A program made the position numbers and the translations under genes. Below are positions 1 to 8,087 of a stretch of 64,000 nt of DNA, piece by piece. The notes below the pieces were generated by a model. That model was given only the letters and a program-made list of their open reading frames with translations, was not told where the DNA came from and did not search any database. The stretch comes from Pleomorphomonas sp. T1.2MG-36. Lineage in GTDB: Bacteria > Pseudomonadota > Alphaproteobacteria > Rhizobiales > Pleomorphomonadaceae. The stretch is from positions 682,001 through 746,000 of the forward strand of contig NZ_CATNLY010000023.1 in the NCBI RefSeq assembly GCF_950100655.1, read 5' to 3'. Every line of letters starts with the position of its first letter. Positions within the stretch are counted from its first letter, which is position 1.

Positions 1-824
1 TCCTTTTTCATCAGCAGCATGTAGCTGCCGCCCTTGATGTCGAGGCCACCAGTATCGAAGACGACGCCCTTGCCGACCAGCGACACTTTCGGAGCGTCGG
101 GCCGCCCCCAGGTGAAGGTGATCAGGCGCGCCGGGCGGCTTGAGCCGCGCCCGACCGCCTCGACAAGCGGGAACTCGCGCGCGAGAAGGTCGTCGCCGAG
201 GTACTCCTCGAACACCGCGCCATGGGTCGTCGCCAACTCGCGGGCGGCGGCCGCCAGTTCGGTCGGGCCGAGGTCGTTGGCCGGGGTGTTGACGAGGTCT
301 CGAACCATGTAGACGGCAGCCGCGATCCGCTCGGCCTCCGCGCCCTCTTCGCCGTCCGGCAGAACGAGACGCGGCGCGTTTGTCTTTGGCTTCAGATACC
401 GCTCGAAACGGTAGGATCCGAGCGCAAAGCCCAGGGCCGCGTCTCCGACGTTGCCCGGCCAGCCTTCGAGACGATAGGTGCCGGCCGGCAGAACGGTCGC
501 AAGCTTGCCGGCGAGAAGCGGCGGTCTGCTGCCTCCTTCGCGGCCGAGGCCGAACAGCGCGGACGCCACCTCACCATCGCCATTCGGCAGCAACAGAAGC
601 GTTCCCTCGTCGGCCGAGAAGGCATTGGCTTTCGCCCAGGCCGTCGCGCCGAGCTCGGCAAGCTTGGCTTCGAGGCCCTCGGTGGTGACGGCGTGGACGG
701 GAATGGCGGTTTCATCGGCAGCGGCAAAGGCGGGCAGCAAGACGGCAAACTCCGGTTGGCGTTTTCCCGAATGTAGAGAGACGGGCGAGCCGCGGCAAGG
801 TGACCGCGGCAGTTGGGAAAGCAT
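1..824 (-). CDS. M17 leucyl aminopeptidase family protein (C-terminus cut by window edge)
   Basis: This is the N-terminal part of a cytosolic M17 metallo-aminopeptidase, read on the minus strand and running off the left edge. The visible protein has the poorly conserved N-terminal domain followed by the start of the catalytic domain. The segment V-F-D-T-G-G-L-D-I-K-G-G, which holds the metal-binding lysine of the family, lies at the window edge. Two-metal peptidases of this family remove N-terminal residues from peptides. The start is uncertain. ATG at 824 has an in-frame stop a few codons upstream, but the similarity seems to begin about 30 residues later, so an internal TTG near 746 is possible. 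It is divergent from the TPR lipoprotein, and TTAA half-sites lie between the two genes. Confidence 0.85.
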   Translation of the reverse strand, partial: MLSQLPRSPCRGSPVSLHSGKRQPEFAVLLPAFAAADETAIPVHAVTTEGLEAKLAELGATAWAKANAFSADEGTLLLLPNGDGEVASALFGLGREGGSRPPLLAGKLATVLPAGTYRLEGWPGNVGDAALGFALGSYRFERYLKPKTNAPRLVLPDGEEGAEAERIAAAVYMVRDLVNTPANDLGPTELAAAARELATTHGAVFEEYLGDDLLAREFPLVEAVGRGSSRPARLITFTWGRPDAPKVSLVGKGVVFDTGGLDIKGGSYMLLMKK

Positions 825-828
825 CGGG

Positions 829-850
829 TTAACCGGCCGTTAGGGTTAAC
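829..850. promoter_or_regulatory. Cluster of CtrA-like half-sites
   Basis: TTAA (829-832), seven bases, then TTAG (840-843), followed closely by TTAAC (846-850). This is one mismatch from the CtrA box TTAA-N7-TTAAC. It lies in the divergent gap between the aminopeptidase and the TadD-like gene. Binding is inferred from the motif only. Confidence 0.3.
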
Positions 851-906
851 AGATTATCAAGGACAAGCTCCGAGGCGGTGGTGCCGCCCCCATCACGGTG
901 AGACCG

Positions 907-1692
907 ATGCTGTTTTCCCTTCGACGTTCCGCGCTTCTCGCCCTGCTGCTGCCGCTTGCGCTCGTCTCCGCCGGGTGCGCGAACAACAGACCGGTGCTCA
1001 CCACCAGAGGCGACGTATCGGTGACCGGTTCCGTGGATCGGATGACCGACACGCAGATCACCGCTGCCGCATCGGCCTGGGGGCAGCGCTACGACGCCGA
1101 TCCCAAGAACCGCACCAACATTCTCAACTACGCCGCGGCCCTTCGCCTCGGCGGTCGCACCGACCAGGCCGTCGCGGTCCTTGAGAAGGGCATGCTGGCC
1201 TCGCAGAACGACCCGGAAATGAGCGCCGCCTATGGCAAGGCGCTTGCCGCCAACGGCAACTTCGACCAGGCGCTCAGGGTCATCCGCCAGACCCAGCAGC
1301 CCGATCGCCCGGACTGGAAGCTCTATTCCGCCGAAGGCGCCATCCTGGACCAGCAGGGCAACCCGGCCGAAGCGCGGGCCGCCTACCAGAAAGCCCTGCA
1401 GATCGCGCCCGGCGAAGCCTCGATCTACAATAACCTCGCGCTGTCCTATCTCCTCGCCGGCGATGTCGCCAATGCCGAGACAACGCTGCGGAAGGCGGCC
1501 ACTTTGCCCGGCGCGACCAGCCGCATCCGCCAGAATCTGGCGCTTGTGCTGGGGTTGCAGGGCAAGTTCAAGGAAGCCGATGCCATCGCCCGGCAGGAAC
1601 TCGACCCGGCGCAGGCGGAAACCAACGTCGCCTATCTCAAGTCGATGCTGAGCCAGACCAACACCTGGAAGGAAGCCCGCAAGCAGGGCTGA
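907..1692 (+). CDS. TPR lipoprotein, TadD-like
   Basis: A secreted lipoprotein of 261 residues with tetratricopeptide repeats. The N-terminus is basic, then hydrophobic, and ends in the lipobox L-V-S-A-G-C (Cys about residue 24), so it should be lipidated and anchored in the envelope. About four TPR units follow, with typical signatures such as A-R-A-A-Y-Q-K-A-L and Y-N-N-L-A-L-S-Y-L-L-A-G. TPR proteins of this type include TadD, which helps assemble Flp/Tad pili. No other tad genes are in view, so that role is inferred. ATG at 907 was preferred to GTG at 898 because it has GGTGAG at a usable distance and gives a compact signal peptide. Confidence 0.75.
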   Translation: MLFSLRRSALLALLLPLALVSAGCANNRPVLTTRGDVSVTGSVDRMTDTQITAAASAWGQRYDADPKNRTNILNYAAALRLGGRTDQAVAVLEKGMLASQNDPEMSAAYGKALAANGNFDQALRVIRQTQQPDRPDWKLYSAEGAILDQQGNPAEARAAYQKALQIAPGEASIYNNLALSYLLAGDVANAETTLRKAATLPGATSRIRQNLALVLGLQGKFKEADAIARQELDPAQAETNVAYLKSMLSQTNTWKEARKQG

Positions 1693-1704
1693 CGGGAGGA
1701 GACG

Positions 1705-2214
1705 CTGCCCGGGATCATCAATCTTGCGGATGTCGCCTTCGCGCCCGAGGACGACATCGATCGGACCGCGCCCGAGGGTTACGCGGCCCGCTTTGCCGCC
1801 ATCGGTGCTCAGCTCGGCGCTCGGATGCTCGGTTACTCGCTGATCGAGACCGCTCCGGGATGCCGCGCCACGCCCTTCCACAACCACCGATACAATGAGG
1901 AAATGTTCCTGATCCTCGAGGGTGAAGGCAGCATTCGCATCGGCCACGACCGATATCCGGTTCGGGCCGGTGACATCATCGCCTGTCCGGCCGGCGGCCC
2001 GGAGACCGCCCACCAGATCGAGAACACCACCGACAAGCCGCTCCGCTACCTCGCGATCTCGACCACGAAGGAGCCCGACGTCGTCGATTACCCGGATTCG
2101 GGCAAGTTCCTGGTGACGGGCCGAGTCTCGGCCAGCGACGGCACGCGCACCGAACGCTTCCGCTTCATGGGCCGGCCGGAAACGAGCCTGGACTACTGGG
2201 ACGGCGAGAACTGA
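1705..2214 (+). CDS. Cupin-domain protein, probable CTG start
   Basis: A single-domain cupin of about 169 residues. The metal-site motif is visible: H-N-H-R-Y-N-E-E-M-F (the H-x-H...E of cupin motif 1), and P-A-G-G-P-E-T-A-H-Q belongs to motif 2. Proteins of this kind are metal-dependent enzymes or sugar-binding proteins; the substrate cannot be told. The first ATG (1825) would delete the conserved N-terminal strand. Protein-like sequence in the same frame reaches back to CTG at 1705, just after GGGAGGAG (1694-1701), so CTG is the likely start. The gene follows the TadD-like gene by 12 bp and converges on codA with 9 bp between stops. Confidence 0.7.
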   Translation: MPGIINLADVAFAPEDDIDRTAPEGYAARFAAIGAQLGARMLGYSLIETAPGCRATPFHNHRYNEEMFLILEGEGSIRIGHDRYPVRAGDIIACPAGGPETAHQIENTTDKPLRYLAISTTKEPDVVDYPDSGKFLVTGRVSASDGTRTERFRFMGRPETSLDYWDGEN

Positions 2215-2223
2215 TGCAGACGC

Positions 2224-3516
2224 TCACTCGCCGCGCGGCGGCGCATACGCCGCCGGATCGACCGTCTCGGGCCGGCCGGGCAGGTCGAGCCGAGCCATCC
2301 GGGGCGCCGTCTCGGCGATCACCTTGCCATTCCGGACCACGCTGAGACGTGTCGGCTTCAGGCGGATCGCTTCCACCGTGTCACGTGCCTGGAGTACCAC
2401 GAGATTGGCGGCCTTTCCGACCTCAAGCCCGTAGTCCTCAAGACCGATGGCCTTCGCCGCCCGGTCGGTGACGCAGTGGAAGGCGGTATCGATGGCGTCG
2501 AGTGCCGTCATCTGGCCGACGTGCACGGCCATCGATGCCACCTCCAGCATGTCGCCCGAGCCCATGGAATACCAAGGGTCCATCACGCAGTCGTGGCCGA
2601 AGGCGACGTTGACGCCGGCCTTCAGCAACTCCGGTACCCGCGTCATGCCACGGCGCTTGGGATAGGTATCGTGACGCCCCTGCAGCGTGATGTTGATCAG
2701 CGGATTGGCGACGGCGTGCACACCGGCCTCCCGCATCAGGGGAATCAGCTTGGAGACGTAGTAGTTGTCCATGGAGTGCATGGAGGTGAGGTGGCTGCCG
2801 ACCACCCTGCCCTGCAAGCCGGCGCGGATCGTCTCGGCGGCCAGCGTCTCGATGTGGCGCGACAGCGGATCGTCGCTCTCGTCGCAGTGAAGATCGACCA
2901 TCAGGCCGCGCTCGGCGGCGATCTCGCAAAGGCGACGCACCGAGGCGGCCCCATCGGCCATCGTCCTCTCGAAATGCGGGATACCGCCCACGACGTCGAC
3001 GCCCATGTCGAGCGCCTTGAGAAGATTGCGCTCGGCCGTCGACGACCGATAGAAGCCGTCCTGCGGGAAGGCGACAAGTTGCAGATCGATGTAGGGGGCG
3101 ACCCGCTTCTTCACCTCCAGGAGCGCCTCGACGGCCAGAAGGCGGTCGTCGCAGACGTCGACGTGACTGCGGATGGCGAGAAGCCCCTGGCTGACAGCAA
3201 GGTCGCAGTAGCGAAGCGCCCGCTCGACCACCGCCTCCTGGGTGAGGAGGGGCTTCAGTTCACCCCAGAGCGCGATGCCCTCCAGCAATGTGCCCGATCG
3301 GTTCATGCGCGGCAGACCGAGCGACAGCGTCGCATCCATGTGAAAGTGCGGATCGACGAAGGGCGGCGTCACCAGCCGCCCGGTCGCGTCGATGGTCGTG
3401 TGAGCCGGCCCGCCGATGGCCGGCCCGATGCCCACGATGCGGCCACCGCTGACGGCGATGTCGATACCAGTGCGGCCATCGGCGAGATTGGCATTCTCAA
3501 TGAGCAGGTCGAGCAT
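2224..3516 (-). CDS. codA: Cytosine deaminase-like amidohydrolase
   Basis: A 430-residue metal-dependent amidohydrolase of the CodA type, which converts cytosine to uracil and ammonia in the cytosol. The ligands expected for the family are present: D-P-H-F-H-M-D (the HxH pair, about residues 56-62), L-H-C-D-E-S-D-D (His and catalytic Glu, about 210), S-H-L-T-S-M-H-S, and G-H-D-C-V-M-D-P-W (Asp, about 310). The stretch N-P-L-I-N-I-T-L-Q-G-R and Y-P-K-R-R-G is very close to E. coli CodA. It lies 24 bp downstream of a LysR regulator on the same strand, so the two are probably co-transcribed. Related deaminases acting on other cyclic amidines or creatinine-like compounds cannot be excluded. Confidence 0.85.
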   Translation of the reverse strand: MLDLLIENANLADGRTGIDIAVSGGRIVGIGPAIGGPAHTTIDATGRLVTPPFVDPHFHMDATLSLGLPRMNRSGTLLEGIALWGELKPLLTQEAVVERALRYCDLAVSQGLLAIRSHVDVCDDRLLAVEALLEVKKRVAPYIDLQLVAFPQDGFYRSSTAERNLLKALDMGVDVVGGIPHFERTMADGAASVRRLCEIAAERGLMVDLHCDESDDPLSRHIETLAAETIRAGLQGRVVGSHLTSMHSMDNYYVSKLIPLMREAGVHAVANPLINITLQGRHDTYPKRRGMTRVPELLKAGVNVAFGHDCVMDPWYSMGSGDMLEVASMAVHVGQMTALDAIDTAFHCVTDRAAKAIGLEDYGLEVGKAANLVVLQARDTVEAIRLKPTRLSVVRNGKVIAETAPRMARLDLPGRPETVDPAAYAPPRGE

Positions 3517-3540
3517 GGGGAAGCCTCGGTCGAACGGAGT

Positions 3541-4470
3541 TCAGGAGGGCGCTTGGGTCGTCGGGGCCGCGTCGGTGTGGTCCTTGAGATAGGTCCACAG
3601 GCGCTCGACGCGGGCGCGGACCTTGTCCATGTTGCGGTAGATGCGGATGCGCATGTCGATCACCGCCTCGGGATCGACGGCCACCAGCTTTCCCGACTCG
3701 ATCTCGGCCTGGATGGTATTGGCGGGAAGCCAGGCCACGCCGCGCCCGGTGATCGCCATGGTCTTGATCGCCTCGGCCATCGGGTTCTCGTAGATCTTGG
3801 CAAGGTTCAGCGCCTCGCCGCGCTCGGCGAGCAGCACGGACACCAGCCGGCCGAGGAACGTCTCGGGCGCGTAGGCAAGATAGGGAACAGGCTTGTCCGA
3901 TCCACCGGGCAACGGAAACAACGGCGCCCCGGTCGGGTCGGGCGCGGACACCGGCATGACGCGGTCGCCGCCAAGGTCGAGAGAAGGGAAGCGCTCGGGA
4001 TCGAGCAACACTGGAACGCGCGGGTGCTCATAGGTGAGCAGGAAGTCGCAGTCGCCTTCGGCGAACATGCGGATGCTGTCGTGGAAGTTCTCTGTGATCA
4101 GCCGGGCGTGGATCGGTCCGAAACCCGCCTCGACATCCTTGAGCCACCAGGGGAAGAATGAAATCGACAGGGAATGCAGCGTCGAGAAGGTGAGGATGCC
4201 CTGCCCTTGCGCCCGTCCCGAGCGCAGTTCAGCGCGTTCGAGCAGGATGAGGCGCAAGACCTCCTCGGCGGTCTCGCGGAAACGGCGGCCCTCCGCCGTG
4301 AGCGTGGTCGGATAGGTGGAGCGATCGACCAGCGGCACGCCGAGCCACTGCTCGAGCTGCTGGATGCGGCGGCTGAAGGCGGACTGTGTTACGCGGCGCT
4401 CTACCGCAGAGCGCGAAAAACTGCGCGTGTTGGCGAGGCTCACGAAATCCTCGAGCCACTTGATCTCCAC
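3541..4470 (-). CDS. LysR-family regulator, HypT-like
   Basis: A 309-residue transcriptional regulator. The N-terminal winged helix-turn-helix (residues 1-60) contains S-F-S-R-S-A-V-E-R-R-V-T-Q-S-A-F-S-R-R-I, followed by Q-L-E-Q-W-L-G-V-P-L-V-D-R-S, which resembles HypT/YjiE-type LysR proteins. The remainder is the usual substrate-binding-like effector domain. The start is GTG at 4470, preceded by GGGAG nine bases upstream; no better start is visible. It is transcribed just ahead of codA (24 bp), so it may control codA or sense its substrate or product. The effector is unknown. Confidence 0.85.
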   Translation of the reverse strand: MEIKWLEDFVSLANTRSFSRSAVERRVTQSAFSRRIQQLEQWLGVPLVDRSTYPTTLTAEGRRFRETAEEVLRLILLERAELRSGRAQGQGILTFSTLHSLSISFFPWWLKDVEAGFGPIHARLITENFHDSIRMFAEGDCDFLLTYEHPRVPVLLDPERFPSLDLGGDRVMPVSAPDPTGAPLFPLPGGSDKPVPYLAYAPETFLGRLVSVLLAERGEALNLAKIYENPMAEAIKTMAITGRGVAWLPANTIQAEIESGKLVAVDPEAVIDMRIRIYRNMDKVRARVERLWTYLKDHTDAAPTTQAPS

Positions 4471-4636
4471 GAACTGGCACTCCCATTCGAGGCTCGCAGC
4501 CTCAGCGCCAACAGGCGCGCCCGGAAAAAGGTCACGCCCGTTATGTACGCAGACGGAAGATAAAGTCGAGCCCCGACGTCATGACAGCCGCCCGAAGCGG
4601 TTGTCATGCTTGTTGTTCTGCCGGCCATCCGCCGGA

Positions 4637-5116
4637 TCAGGCCTTCTTGGCGAGGAAGCTTTCGATGGCCTCGACGACGAGGGCATGATCCTCGTGCTGC
4701 GGCAAGCCCGACACGGTGACGGTGCCGACGAGCCCGGTGCCGGCCACCCTGATCGGGAAGGCGCCGCCGTGGGCTGCATACTCCCGCGGATCGACCAGCA
4801 TCGCCTCGTGAAAGGGTATGTCCTTCAGGACCGCCCGTCGCCCCATGTAGTAGGACGAATGACCGAAGCGCATGACGACGGCGTTCTTGCGGATCACCCA
4901 TTGATCGTTGTCGGCGGTGGTGCCGGAGAGCGCCGCGTGGAAAAGCTGCTGGCCGGCGCGGGTCACGTTGACGGTGATCGGCAGACCGCGGGAGCGGCCG
5001 AGTTCCACCAGGATGAGACCGAGCGCGATGGCGGTGTCATTGTCGAAAGAAGGAAATTGAAGGCGGTCTTCCTGTGCCAGTAGATCGTCGAGAAAGTCCT
5101 GAGAAATAAAGGTCAT
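4637..5116 (-). CDS. UPF0303 / heme-degrading-domain protein
   Basis: A 159-residue cytosolic protein of the UPF0303 family, which belongs to the HbpS/GlcG-like superfamily often labelled as heme-degrading domain. Signs are A-L-G-L-I-L-V-E-L-G-R-S-R-G, the central V-I-R-K-N-A-V-V-M-R-F-G-H-S-S, and the closing G-T-V-T-V-S-G-L-P-Q-H-E-D-H. The family function is not firmly established. Its ATG overlaps the TGA of the flippase gene by four bases (ATGA), so the two are translationally coupled, although no functional link to polysaccharide export is known. Confidence 0.8.
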   Translation of the reverse strand: MTFISQDFLDDLLAQEDRLQFPSFDNDTAIALGLILVELGRSRGLPITVNVTRAGQQLFHAALSGTTADNDQWVIRKNAVVMRFGHSSYYMGRRAVLKDIPFHEAMLVDPREYAAHGGAFPIRVAGTGLVGTVTVSGLPQHEDHALVVEAIESFLAKKA

Positions 5117-6561
5117 GGTCGCGTCCCCGCGAATTTTTCAGTGATGAGGCCGACCAGAGGCGGCAGTCGCCTATAATAGACGGCAGCGAGCGCCATGACA
5201 TAGGAAAGCCCGCCAATCAGCGTGGCACCCACAAGACCAAGGGCGGTATGCGGCCAGTCGATCGCGTAGACGACGCCTCCCATGACGGCGGTAGCAAGCG
5301 CGATGCGAAGGGTATCCGCCACAGGGAAGCGGAAGCCGCAGAGGCGGATGGCAAGGGTGGCCGAGAACGCCAGCGTCAGGCCGGACGCGATCAACGCGCC
5401 CAAGACTACGCCAACGAGATAGTTCATATTAAAGCCGACGACGGCCAGACCGGCGGTGGCGACGATCTCGAACAGGCCGACGATGATGAGCAGGCCATAG
5501 CGGCGGTCGAGCGTCAGCATCTGGCCGGTAGCATGCGAGTGGTAAGCGCGGACCATGCCGCCGAACGCGGCGAGGCCGAGAATGGAGCGGGTCACCTCGC
5601 GGTAGGTTTCGGCAACCGCCAGATCAACGAGGATGTCGGTGACGAGCCAGAGTCCCACCACCGACGGCAACAGGACGGCGGTCAGCAGCGCGGCATTGGT
5701 CTTGAGCTGGTCGAGGGCCGCGTCGCGATCGCCGGCATTGATCAGTCGAGCGGCGATCGGAAAGGCGGCCACGGCCACCAGCATCGAGGCGACGGAGGCC
5801 GAGCGCCGGCCGAGCCCCCAGCCGACGGCCATCAGGCCAAAGGCGGCGGAACCGCCGATATGGTCGACGACGTAGCGAATGCCATTCTCGCCGAACCAAC
5901 CGATGCCATTGACCGCCAGCATCGGTCCGCCGTTCAGAACGGCTGCCTTGAAGATCGCAAGATCGAGACGCGCCGTCCGAAGGCTGGCGCCGATCATCGG
6001 CAGAGCGACGACGGTACCCAGCGCCTGCATCGCCGCGTAGGCGACCAGAAGCTCGCCGGCGGAGGCGCCGAAGATCTCGGTTGCAATGACGCCCGCCACG
6101 AGCCCGCCAACCGGACCCGATGTCAAAAGCAGCGTGTAGGCGAGAATCCTGTCCTGGGCGCGGGCTCTTTCGCCGAAATGGTTGTTGAGACCTCGCGTCA
6201 CGTAGTAGGCGGCAATGATCAGGAAGACGAGAAACGGATCTCCGTTCCCATCAAAGAAGTGAATGGAAAGCGCGGCGGCGGCGAGCTCGGGAAGCGTCAT
6301 CAGAACGAGCAGCGTCGTCTCGGTCTCCAGATAGCGGCGACGCCCGGAGACATCCTCGGCCGGGGGTAGGAAACGCAGCGTATAGAACGAGAACCAGGAC
6401 CGGCTCAGCATATAGGCCAGTTCCTGCGTCGAGGTGACGAGCACGAAGGTGGACATTTGCGCCGGCGGCAGCCACCAGGTCCAGATCATCACCGACAGGA
6501 ACTGGGCGACCGGCGACAGGAACTGCGCCGGCAGGTAGAGGATGGTCTGGCGGATCAGCAT
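5113..6561 (-). CDS. Polysaccharide flippase (Wzx/MATE-like)
   Basis: A 482-residue integral membrane protein with 12 to 14 predicted hydrophobic segments spread over its whole length, typical of the MOP superfamily of polysaccharide exporters. Such proteins move undecaprenyl-linked repeat units across the inner membrane. No short catalytic motif exists for this family, so the call rests on topology, length and neighbours. It starts seven bases inside the end of the polymerase-like gene (ATG 6561, GGAAAGG upstream) and overlaps the next gene by four bases, so the three genes form one operon. Confidence 0.75.
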   Translation of the reverse strand: MLIRQTILYLPAQFLSPVAQFLSVMIWTWWLPPAQMSTFVLVTSTQELAYMLSRSWFSFYTLRFLPPAEDVSGRRRYLETETTLLVLMTLPELAAAALSIHFFDGNGDPFLVFLIIAAYYVTRGLNNHFGERARAQDRILAYTLLLTSGPVGGLVAGVIATEIFGASAGELLVAYAAMQALGTVVALPMIGASLRTARLDLAIFKAAVLNGGPMLAVNGIGWFGENGIRYVVDHIGGSAAFGLMAVGWGLGRRSASVASMLVAVAAFPIAARLINAGDRDAALDQLKTNAALLTAVLLPSVVGLWLVTDILVDLAVAETYREVTRSILGLAAFGGMVRAYHSHATGQMLTLDRRYGLLIIVGLFEIVATAGLAVVGFNMNYLVGVVLGALIASGLTLAFSATLAIRLCGFRFPVADTLRIALATAVMGGVVYAIDWPHTALGLVGATLIGGLSYVMALAAVYYRRLPPLVGLITEKFAGTRP

Positions 6562-7862
6562 GGCGACGACCTTTCCGAAGACCGCGGCCGGCAGGCAAAG
6601 GCCGTGGTGATGAGGGTCGTCAGGAGACCAAGCTCAAGCGACTTGGTTGAGAAGGAGGACACCGCCGTCGATATCAGGAAATAGATGCCGAGCGGCAGAA
6701 GAACCGCCCCCCCGAACCGGCGGACCAGTTCGGCGAAGAAGGCGGCAAGCCCCATCAGGAAGAACACCGTAACGAAGCCGCCGTAATAGGCGATGAAGCC
6801 GATATAGGCGCTTTCGATGGCGACCGGAGTGCCGATCCTCGGCAACATCGCCTTCACGGCGGCGACATCCGGCCCGAAAATCACCTCCGACCACGACATG
6901 TCCCTGAAAATGGACAGCATGGCAACGCGGGCCATGGCGCTGCCATCGTCGTCGATGAAGCGATCGATGAGGCGGTCGACGAAGCCGCCGTTGACGACGA
7001 GTGTGGCGCCGATCACCAGCAAGGTGACGGCGAAAATGGCTGCGCCGGCCACGGGGAGCTGGAAGCGGCGCCCGAGCAGCAGGCGCGCGCCAGAAAAAGC
7101 GGCGATGGCGAAAAGGGCGCCGGCCGACAGGACGATGGCGGTACGACCGCCAAAGAAGAACAGCGCACCGAAGTGAAACAGCACCAGGAAGAGACGTGGC
7201 CCCCTTCGGAACGGCCCGGCGCCGAGAGCCAGCGATACCAGACAGACCGCCGTGGTCATGGCGTTCATCAACGGATGACCAAGCAGCGCCGTCGCCCGCC
7301 ATTCCCAGGAAAGCAGCTCGCCATTGACGTAGAGAGGCGTCAGGCGGAAACCACCGAGCACCTCTGCGTAGCCGAAGAAGCTGTTGACCGCGAGGACACC
7401 CTGAACAAGCAGCGCGACGAGCCGTATCTCCTGGGGCTGCAGCCGCACGAGAGAGGCGAACAGACAGGCCGTCAGCACGAAGTTGTCGGTTACCTGGGAG
7501 ATCGGCGTTTTCTGAACACCGATGACCTGGAAGGCGAGGAGTCCGATGGCGAGGAACATGACGACCAGGCCCGGACTTTCGCGCCAACAGCGGGCTAGGA
7601 AAGCTCCGAGGCCGCCATCGGCGACAATCCAGGCGGCCAGCGCCAATATGGATAGATAGCTGGCCGGATGAATCTTGGAGAGCGGGCTGCCACCGGCCGC
7701 GTCATAGGGAATGCCGGCGAGATTGAGCATCTGGCCGGACAGAAGGAACAGCGCGAGCACGGAAAGAACCGTCAGGCCGACCGCCAACGGTCGGACGTCG
7801 ATCGCAAAGCCGACGCTGCCGGCGCGATAGGAGACGGGTAGCTGAAACGCCAGCAAAGCCAT
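6555..7862 (-). CDS. O-antigen polymerase/ligase-like membrane protein (VpsF-like)
   Basis: A 435-residue protein with about ten membrane segments and a larger extracytoplasmic loop in the second half (near residues 300-350, around V-N-G-G-F-V-D-R-L-I-D-R-F). This layout matches Wzy polymerases and WaaL-type ligases. The family is weakly conserved in sequence, so polymerase and ligase cannot be separated here. It is divergent from the Wzz/Wzc-like gene and overlaps the flippase by seven bases. Together these three are the core of a Wzx/Wzy-dependent export pathway (inference from context). Confidence 0.65.
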   Translation of the reverse strand: MALLAFQLPVSYRAGSVGFAIDVRPLAVGLTVLSVLALFLLSGQMLNLAGIPYDAAGGSPLSKIHPASYLSILALAAWIVADGGLGAFLARCWRESPGLVVMFLAIGLLAFQVIGVQKTPISQVTDNFVLTACLFASLVRLQPQEIRLVALLVQGVLAVNSFFGYAEVLGGFRLTPLYVNGELLSWEWRATALLGHPLMNAMTTAVCLVSLALGAGPFRRGPRLFLVLFHFGALFFFGGRTAIVLSAGALFAIAAFSGARLLLGRRFQLPVAGAAIFAVTLLVIGATLVVNGGFVDRLIDRFIDDDGSAMARVAMLSIFRDMSWSEVIFGPDVAAVKAMLPRIGTPVAIESAYIGFIAYYGGFVTVFFLMGLAAFFAELVRRFGGAVLLPLGIYFLISTAVSSFSTKSLELGLLTTLITTAFACRPRSSERSSPC

Positions 7863-8087
7863 GCCGAGATCGATCCGAGAGTGAGACCTGCCAAAAATCA
7901 GGAAGAGATCGTCGCGACTGTGTGGTTAACCCGCGGTCTTCGCGAGGAGGGTCGGTCCCTCTATTTCGACCGACAGCGTTCACGTTTCCTTAAGCGCGCC
8001 GCCGTATGGTTAACAAGCTGCAAACACGGGCGGAAAAGCAAGTTGAACAGCCTCATCATATCCGACGACCAGAGCATCGTTAGGCCG
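7863..8087. promoter_or_regulatory. Divergent promoter region of the polysaccharide cluster
   Basis: A 225 bp gap between the divergently transcribed polymerase-like and co-polymerase genes. It contains the inverted pair GTCGGTC / GACCGAC (about 7951-7973) and two TTAAC sequences (about 7925 and 8012), but no CtrA spacing. No confident -35/-10 pair was identified. An open frame runs through it upstream of the co-polymerase but has no convincing start. Confidence 0.35.

Noticed and set aside
829..2013. Minus-strand open frame across the TadD-like and cupin genes
   Set aside because: Both underlying plus-strand genes have clear family motifs; the antisense frame is compositional.
7881..8087. 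N-terminal extension of the co-polymerase in the same frame
   Set aside because: The extra 69 residues show no Wzz-domain features and would cover the divergent promoter region.
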